A stretch of DNA of 13,216 bases from Dokdonella_A sp035545255. Its GTDB lineage: Bacteria; Pseudomonadota; Gammaproteobacteria; Xanthomonadales; Rhodanobacteraceae. Where the stretch lies: the NCBI GenBank assembly GCA_035545255.1, contig DASZYR010000240.1, positions 1 through 13,216 on the forward strand, read 5' to 3'. Under the pieces are notes generated by a model that ran no database searches, was not told the DNA's origin, and saw nothing but the letters and a program-made list of their open reading frames with translations. This document shows, piece by piece, positions 8,583-13,216 of the stretch; the first letter of the stretch is position 1, and every line of letters begins with the position of its first letter. The position numbers were made by a program, and so were the translations under genes.

Positions 8583-10298
8583 TCAATCGAAGCCGTCGCG
8601 GAACACTTCGTCGCCTGACGTCGAATGGCTGTCGAGCCGGACGACGTATCGGCCTTTGCCGCCGGCGATATCGATGCGCCAGCCCGAGTTGTAGTCGCCG
8701 TCGACCGTCGTCCAATCGACGGCCCGGAGCGTCGCGTCGGCGGGCGAAAGCACGGTGATTCCGAGATCGCCCGCGGTCGCCGTGTTGGCGCTGATCGTCG
8801 GCCGCACCGGCACGTTGATCTCGAAAACGGCGGCTGTGCCGGCACCTGTCGCATAGTCGTCCTGCACCGTCAGGGCGCCGCCGTCGAAATCGATCGTGCG
8901 CTGCCACGATTGCACCGCCGGATCGCCGTCGTAGGCGGGCGTGAGATCGGCGACCGCGTGGACGTCGCCGCCCGCGCCGGGCGTCACCGTCATCGTCGAG
9001 ACGGTTCCTTCGCGTTGGGGCACGATCTCGCCGCCGTGCTCGAATCGCAGCACGTTGTGGACTTCGGTACCTTGCTGGATGCCGCTGTGCGAGAAGATGT
9101 TCTCGGTCACGGCGAGCCATGTATTGCGATAGAGCGTGAACGATCCCTGGTCCTGGTGCGCGTGGCTCTGCACGTAGGGGCCCGCGTCGAATTCGAGCCA
9201 GGTCGCGTCGGTGTTCCAGCTCGTGCGCGCGAACAGATGTCCGGTCGCGGCGAAGTGGCGCACGAGATCGGCCGGCGGCGATCCGCCGGGTCCGGCCGGA
9301 AGCAGGCCCTCGCGGAAATTGAACCCGCTCTGCATTTCGGACACCGAGATCGAATGCAGCCACCACGACGCGTTGCCTTCTTCCGTCGCGCCCTGCGTGA
9401 GGTAGTGCGCTTCGAGCATCAGCGCGCGGTGGTAGTCGTACATGACGGGTTCCGAGACGCGCGCCTGATCGCCGATCGCCGCGGTGCGGTCGAGCGTCGG
9501 CACGGTCGCGTGGATCCACCATTCGATCGAATCGGTCAGGTGCGGATTCGCGTTCGCGAGATCGGTGCCGGTCGAGTCGCGCCAGAGACGGTAGAGATAG
9601 AACAATCGCTTGTGCGAGAGCCCGTAGCCGGTGCCTTCCTGGCTGCCGCCGTCGATCGCCTCGAAATACGCGGTGAGCTGCGGGATCTTCACCGTGTCGA
9701 GGAAATCCATCCACGGCGCGCTGTCGTCGGCGAGCGACCAGAGCATCGTCGCCTCGAGGAAGCTGTAGAAATAATTGTTGGCGGGATCGTCGATCGACCA
9801 GCCCGACCACGGGAACGGCTGTCCGCCCCAGCTTGCGGCGTCCGGATTCCAGACGTTGAAGACCGCCTGCCCGGCGTAAGCGGCCCAGCGCGCGCGCTGG
9901 TCGGCCGTGACGAACGGCGCGCACCAGTCGTACGTCATCGCAAGATCGCCGATCATGTCGCCGACGTAGAGATACGAATCGCCGGCGACTTCGGGCGCCT
10001 CGCCGTTCGCGATCGCTTCTTCGGCGGCGGCGACCTGTTCCTCGACGGTCTCTACGGCGAGCGCCGCGTACTGCGCTTCGCCCGTGATGCGGTACATGTA
10101 CGCGGCGTCGGTCGCCGAGAAGCCGTAGTCCGGATCCCCGTCGACCGCGCGGTCGACCCAGTCGCGAAAGCGCTGGAATTGCGTCGATTGCTGGTCGACG
10201 TACGAAAGATCGATGGTGATCGCCGCGCCGCACGGCGCACTCGCGAGCGCGAGCGTCATCGTCAGCGCAAGGCGAAGGTTCTCACGATGGCGTCGCAT
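8583..10298 (-). CDS. Secreted heparinase II/III-like polysaccharide lyase
   Basis: A 571-residue exported protein. Residues 1-26 are a signal peptide (RRHRENLRL followed by ALTMTLALASAPCGAA). An alpha-helical toroid-like region follows (about 30-330: NNYFYSFLEATMLWSL 174-189, DGGSQEGTGYGLSHKR 216-231), then a beta-rich C-terminal half with the heparinase II/III hallmark HAHQDQGSFTLYR (379-391). Such lyases cleave uronic-acid polysaccharides such as alginate, heparin-like or exopolysaccharide chains by beta-elimination; the substrate cannot be told. ATG at 10298 is chosen because GAGGGAGG lies eight bases upstream and it opens the signal peptide; the frame runs further upstream without conserved sequence. 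The C-terminus ends GDEVFRDGFD, a short acidic-aromatic tail I recall from secreted Xanthomonadales proteins. A CRP-like palindrome lies 62 bases upstream of the ATG. Confidence 0.88.
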   Translation of the reverse strand: MRRHRENLRLALTMTLALASAPCGAAITIDLSYVDQQSTQFQRFRDWVDRAVDGDPDYGFSATDAAYMYRITGEAQYAALAVETVEEQVAAAEEAIANGEAPEVAGDSYLYVGDMIGDLAMTYDWCAPFVTADQRARWAAYAGQAVFNVWNPDAASWGGQPFPWSGWSIDDPANNYFYSFLEATMLWSLADDSAPWMDFLDTVKIPQLTAYFEAIDGGSQEGTGYGLSHKRLFYLYRLWRDSTGTDLANANPHLTDSIEWWIHATVPTLDRTAAIGDQARVSEPVMYDYHRALMLEAHYLTQGATEEGNASWWLHSISVSEMQSGFNFREGLLPAGPGGSPPADLVRHFAATGHLFARTSWNTDATWLEFDAGPYVQSHAHQDQGSFTLYRNTWLAVTENIFSHSGIQQGTEVHNVLRFEHGGEIVPQREGTVSTMTVTPGAGGDVHAVADLTPAYDGDPAVQSWQRTIDFDGGALTVQDDYATGAGTAAVFEINVPVRPTISANTATAGDLGITVLSPADATLRAVDWTTVDGDYNSGWRIDIAGGKGRYVVRLDSHSTSGDEVFRDGFD

Positions 10299-10360
10299 GT
10301 TCCCGGCCTCCCTCGATCCTCGGCGGATGCTAGGAAGAAGAACGTCGGAGAACCTCGAAA

Positions 10361-10376
10361 TGCGACACATATCGCA
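10361..10376. promoter_or_regulatory. CRP/Clp-like palindrome upstream of the lyase gene
   Basis: TGCGA-CACATA-TCGCA has perfect 5-bp arms with a 6-base spacer, the geometry of CRP-family sites (TGTGA-N6-TCACA) with one change per arm. It lies between the methyltransferase stop and the lyase start. A weak -10-like TAGCAT follows on the minus strand. Control of the lyase by a CRP-like factor is an inference. Confidence 0.45.
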
Positions 10377-10448
10377 CGGAGAGGCACGGCGCGCCTGTCT
10401 TGCTCCCGCGCCGCGACTGCCGCGGGGCGGCGCAGGCCGCATCGCCGG

Positions 10449-11204
10449 TCAATCGACGAACGCCGCCACCATGACGCGCTTGCCGTAGCGGAGCTGCTCG
10501 TACGCATCGGGCGGCGGCAGCAGGAGATCAACGCGCGAGAAACCGACCTTGCGCAGGATCCAGAACAGCGCTTCGAGGCTCGGCACGAGGCAGATGCCGG
10601 TCGTGCTGGCCTCGGGACCGTGCGTCTCCTCCGTCTCGTCGACGATGCCGAACGAGCCCTTGAGCGGGCGCACGAAGCGGTAGCTGCCGTAGTCGACCAT
10701 GCCGGTCATGCCGGGCACGATCTGCGTCTCGACGAGGCACAGGCGCTTCGTCAGCGCACGCGCGACGCGCAGCGCGCCGACCGGATTCTCGAGATGGTAG
10801 ATGAGACCGAGCATCAGCACGATGTCGAACGTGCCGAACGTGTCCGCTGTCAGCGCGTGCACGTCGGACTTCGCGACGCGCAGGTTGCGAAGGCCGAGCG
10901 CGTCGCGGATCAGCGTTGCGTCGGCGACGTGCTCCTCGCGCGCGTCGACCGCGAGCACGTCGCGCGCGCCCATTTCCGCGACCTTCGTCGAGAACCAGCC
11001 CTGGTGGCACGCGATGTCGATGACGCTGCGGTCGGCGATCGATTCGCCGAATTCCGCGCGCACGGCCGCCTGCAGCATCGCAAGGCGCGTCGCGTGGATC
11101 GCGTCGAGCGCGCCGCCGTCGTAGGTCGGCGTGACCGCGCCGCTCGCGAGGCGGAACGGGTAGAACCACATCTTGCTGAGCGCTTGCTGTTCGAGCGTGA
11201 GCAT
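10449..11204 (-). CDS. Class I SAM-dependent methyltransferase, substrate unknown
   Basis: A 251-residue protein with a seven-strand methyltransferase core: motif I VIDIACHQGWFS (61-72), the acidic end of strand two VDARE (D87), SDVHAL, FDIVLMLGLIYHLENP (126-141) and VETQ. An N-terminal segment WFYPFRLASG precedes the core. The LGLIYHLENP stretch and the N-terminal helix recall the Methyltransf_9/CmoB-like group and methyltransferases of glycan clusters, but no substrate can be assigned. ATG at 11204 is chosen because conserved-looking sequence begins there and the in-frame extension upstream runs into a repeat element; its ribosome site is poor. It lies on the same strand as the RND pump gene (190 bp upstream, with an intervening palindrome) and the lyase gene (150 bp downstream). 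There is no obvious functional tie to either. Confidence 0.8.
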   Translation of the reverse strand: MLTLEQQALSKMWFYPFRLASGAVTPTYDGGALDAIHATRLAMLQAAVRAEFGESIADRSVIDIACHQGWFSTKVAEMGARDVLAVDAREEHVADATLIRDALGLRNLRVAKSDVHALTADTFGTFDIVLMLGLIYHLENPVGALRVARALTKRLCLVETQIVPGMTGMVDYGSYRFVRPLKGSFGIVDETEETHGPEASTTGICLVPSLEALFWILRKVGFSRVDLLLPPPDAYEQLRYGKRVMVAAFVD

Positions 11205-11277
11205 GGGAATCGGCGCAACGATGAGGCGCGCGATTGAAACAGAGTGCGCGCGGCGGGACAAGGAACGCCTTCGATCC

Positions 11278-11391
11278 CGTCGTCCCGGCGAAGCCGGGAC
11301 CCATTTCGATCTTGATTTCCGGCAGGTCGGCGAACGACGAAAAGAGCCAGAAGCAAAATGGGTTCCGGCTTTCGCCGGAACGGCGGTGACG
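11278..11391. repeat. REPIN-like inverted pair (family B, copy 2)
   Basis: The left half (11278-11306) contains the hairpin GTCCCGGCGAAGCCGGGAC and ends ACCCATTT. The right half (11356-11391) begins AAATGGGT, contains the hairpin TTCCGGCTTTCGCCGGAA and ends near GTGACG. The outer parts are complementary (ACCCATTT/AAATGGGT). Left-half core and GATCTTG motif match the unit at 5404-5482. It ends three bases from the RND pump gene's TAG stop (11395-11397), and its hairpins may form or stabilise the end of that transcript. Confidence 0.82.
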
Positions 11392-11394
11392 CGT

Positions 11395-13216
11395 CTAGCG
11401 CGGCGTTCCGGTCTTCGGCTCCTCGCCATGCCCCGGCGGCTTCGACGGCCCTTCGACCGTATCGCCGAGCAGCCTGCGCACGACGACGTAGAACACCGGG
11501 ATCAGCAGGAGCCCGAGGAACGTCGCGAACAGCATGCCGCCGATGACGCCGGTGCCGATCGCGTGGCGCGCGTTCGCGCCGGCGCCGCTCGAAACCGCGA
11601 GCGGCGTCACGCCCATGATGAACGCGAACGAGGTCATCAGGATCGGCCGGAGCCTGAGCCGCGCGGCGTCGACGACCGCTTCGCGCAGCCTGCGCCCGGC
11701 CTTTTGCTCCGCGACGGCGAACTCGACGATCAGGATCGCATTCTTCGCCGCGAGGCCGATGATCGTGATGAGGCCGATCTTGAAGAAGATGTCGTTCGGC
11801 AGGCCGCGCAAGGTCGCGGCGAGGATCGCGCCGAGCACGCCGAGCGGCACGACGAGCAGCACCGCAACCGGAATCGACCAGCTCTCGTAGAGCGCGGCGA
11901 GGCAGAGGAACACGACGACGATCGAAAGCGCGAGCAAGAGCGTCGCCGCGTTGCCGGAAAGGATTTCCTGGTAGGACTGGCCGGTCCAGTCGAAACCGAA
12001 TCCGGCCGGAAGATCCTTCTGGACGATGCGCGTGATCGCATCCATCGCCTCGCCGGAGCTCTTGCCCGGCGCTTGCGAGCCGACGATCTCGACGGCCGAA
12101 TAGCCGTTGTAGCGCGTCAGCGACGGCGAGCCGGTGAACCACGTCGACTTGACGACATTCGACAGCGGAATCATCGCGTCCGAAGCCGTGCCGGCGAGCG
12201 TCGATGGCGTGTAGAAATGGCCGAGCGCGTCGGGGCCCATGCGGAACGGCGCGTCGGCCTGCATCGTCACGCGCTTGATGCGCCCCTGATAGAAGAAATC
12301 GTTGACGTAGACCGGTGCGAACATCAGCTGGATCGCGTTGAAGACGTCGCTGACGGAAAGTCCCATCGTCTGGGCCTGGACACGATCGACGTCGAGCCTG
12401 AGCTGCGGCGAATCCTCGAGCGTGTTCGGGCGCACGCCGGTGAGGAGCGGATCCTTCGCGGCCGCCGCGAGCAGCGCATTGCGCGCATCGGCGAGCGCGG
12501 CGCGGCCTTGTCCTGCGCGGTCCTGCAGGTACATGTCGAAGCCGCCGAACTGCGAGAGGCCGCGCACGGTCGGCAGGTTGACGACGAAGATCTGCGCATC
12601 GCGGATCGCGTGCAGCGCGCCGTTCGCCCTCTGGATGAACTCGGCGGCCGTGGTCTTGCGCTCGTCCCACGGTTTCAGGCGCACGAACGCCATGCCGACG
12701 TTCTCGCCCTGGCCGACGAAGCTGAAGCCGACGATGCGCATCATGCCGTCGAAGCCGTCCTGCTTCTCGAGCGTCGACTGCACCTGGTTCATCACCGCCG
12801 ACGTGCGCTGGAACGTCGCGCCCGGCGGAAGCTGCACGATCGCGAGCGTGTAGCCCTGATCCTCCTCGGGCAGGAAGCTGCCGGGCAGACGCGTGAAGAG
12901 CCATCCGCACAGCACCGCGATGACCACGAACAGGATCATCCAGCGCGGCGCGTGCGTCACGGCGCTGCCGATGTGGCCGACGTAGGTCCTGCGCACCCGG
13001 TCGAACGCGCGGTTGAATCCGCGGAACACGATGTTGTGGCTCTCGTGGTCCTGCGGCTTCAGGATCGTCGCGCAGAGCGCCGGCGTGAAGCCGAGCGCGA
13101 GGAACGCCGAGAACGCCATCGCCATCGCGATCGTGAGCGCGAACTGCTTGTAGATTTCGCCGGCCGTGCCGGTCTGGAGCGCGCTCGGAATGAAGACCGC
13201 CGCCAGCACCACCGTG
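11395..13216 (-). CDS. RND multidrug efflux transporter, AcrB/MexB (HAE1) family, C-terminal part
   Basis: Inner-membrane proton antiporter that feeds a periplasmic adaptor and an outer-membrane channel. 606 codons are visible; about 430 N-terminal residues lie beyond the right edge. Numbering from the GTG at 13212: membrane segments from 1-50 (VFIPSAL, TPALCATILKP), a long cytoplasmic link, a span at 91-107, the second periplasmic porter/docking loop (113-410, LPEEDQGYTLAIVQLPPGAT, FVGQGENVGMAFVRLKPW, GGFDMYLQDR), then spans from about 422 to the end. Lys490 in GLAAKNAILIVEFA matches the proton-relay Lys940 of AcrB; the partner Asp pair lies off the window. The motif RLRPILMTSFAFIMGVTPLA is typical of HAE1 pumps. 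A hydrophilic tail (584-605) ends the protein. Adaptor and outer-membrane genes are presumably upstream, outside the window. Substrates cannot be inferred. Confidence 0.96.
   Translation of the reverse strand, partial: TVVLAAVFIPSALQTGTAGEIYKQFALTIAMAMAFSAFLALGFTPALCATILKPQDHESHNIVFRGFNRAFDRVRRTYVGHIGSAVTHAPRWMILFVVIAVLCGWLFTRLPGSFLPEEDQGYTLAIVQLPPGATFQRTSAVMNQVQSTLEKQDGFDGMMRIVGFSFVGQGENVGMAFVRLKPWDERKTTAAEFIQRANGALHAIRDAQIFVVNLPTVRGLSQFGGFDMYLQDRAGQGRAALADARNALLAAAAKDPLLTGVRPNTLEDSPQLRLDVDRVQAQTMGLSVSDVFNAIQLMFAPVYVNDFFYQGRIKRVTMQADAPFRMGPDALGHFYTPSTLAGTASDAMIPLSNVVKSTWFTGSPSLTRYNGYSAVEIVGSQAPGKSSGEAMDAITRIVQKDLPAGFGFDWTGQSYQEILSGNAATLLLALSIVVVFLCLAALYESWSIPVAVLLVVPLGVLGAILAATLRGLPNDIFFKIGLITIIGLAAKNAILIVEFAVAEQKAGRRLREAVVDAARLRLRPILMTSFAFIMGVTPLAVSSGAGANARHAIGTGVIGGMLFATFLGLLLIPVFYVVVRRLLGDTVEGPSKPPGHGEEPKTGTPR

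Noticed and set aside
8625..11237. Very long plus-strand open frame (870 codons) opposite the lyase and methyltransferase
   Set aside because: It spans two well-supported minus-strand genes and the gap between them, has a repetitive Arg/Asp/Glu/Val composition, and shows no motif. It is a shadow of GC-rich coding.

Overview
This is a high-GC chromosomal window. It looks like a gammaproteobacterium of the Xanthomonadales/Lysobacterales type. That placement is an inference from four things: strongly GC-ending codons, a methionine synthase encoded as two proteins, abundant REP/REPIN-like palindromes of two families, and a secreted lyase ending in an acidic-aromatic '...FRDGFD' tail that I associate with secreted proteins of that order. 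No rRNA, tRNA, CRISPR array, transposase or integrase was seen.

Left third (1-4562, minus strand): a methionine-cycle operon. It runs from an ArsR-type DNA-binding domain fused to an SAM-dependent methyltransferase domain (3509-4438), through the zinc/homocysteine half of cobalamin-dependent methionine synthase (2397-3512, 4-base overlap), to the folate/B12/SAM-activation half (1-2212, cut by the left edge). A perfect 8+8 bp AT-rich inverted repeat lies just upstream of the first gene. A pair of inverted palindromes (a REPIN) separates the two metH halves. A third copy of the same palindrome lies in frame inside the metH activation domain and encodes LSPLPQAGEG.

Middle (4563-8170): a secreted serine alpha/beta-hydrolase (plus), a palindrome-rich leader, and a short-chain-type acyl-CoA dehydrogenase (plus). 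These converge on a 488-residue multi-pass membrane protein (minus) that looks like a GT-C-type glycosyltransferase. From 8171 to 8582 there is no convincing intact gene. That stretch holds a candidate promoter and what may be the frameshifted 3' end of a lost gene.

Right third (8583-13216, all minus): the C-terminal 606 codons of an AcrB/MexB-like RND pump (cut by the right edge), a second family-B REPIN, a small class I methyltransferase, and a secreted heparinase II/III-like polysaccharide lyase preceded by a CRP-like palindrome.

The only group with a clear joint function is the regulator-metH operon: homocysteine to methionine, with the SAM/SAH state probably sensed by the fused regulator. 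The other genes look like ordinary housekeeping or envelope genes placed side by side. The most unusual features are the REP-derived peptide inside MetH, the REPIN between the MetH halves, and the ArsR-methyltransferase fusion with its operator candidate.
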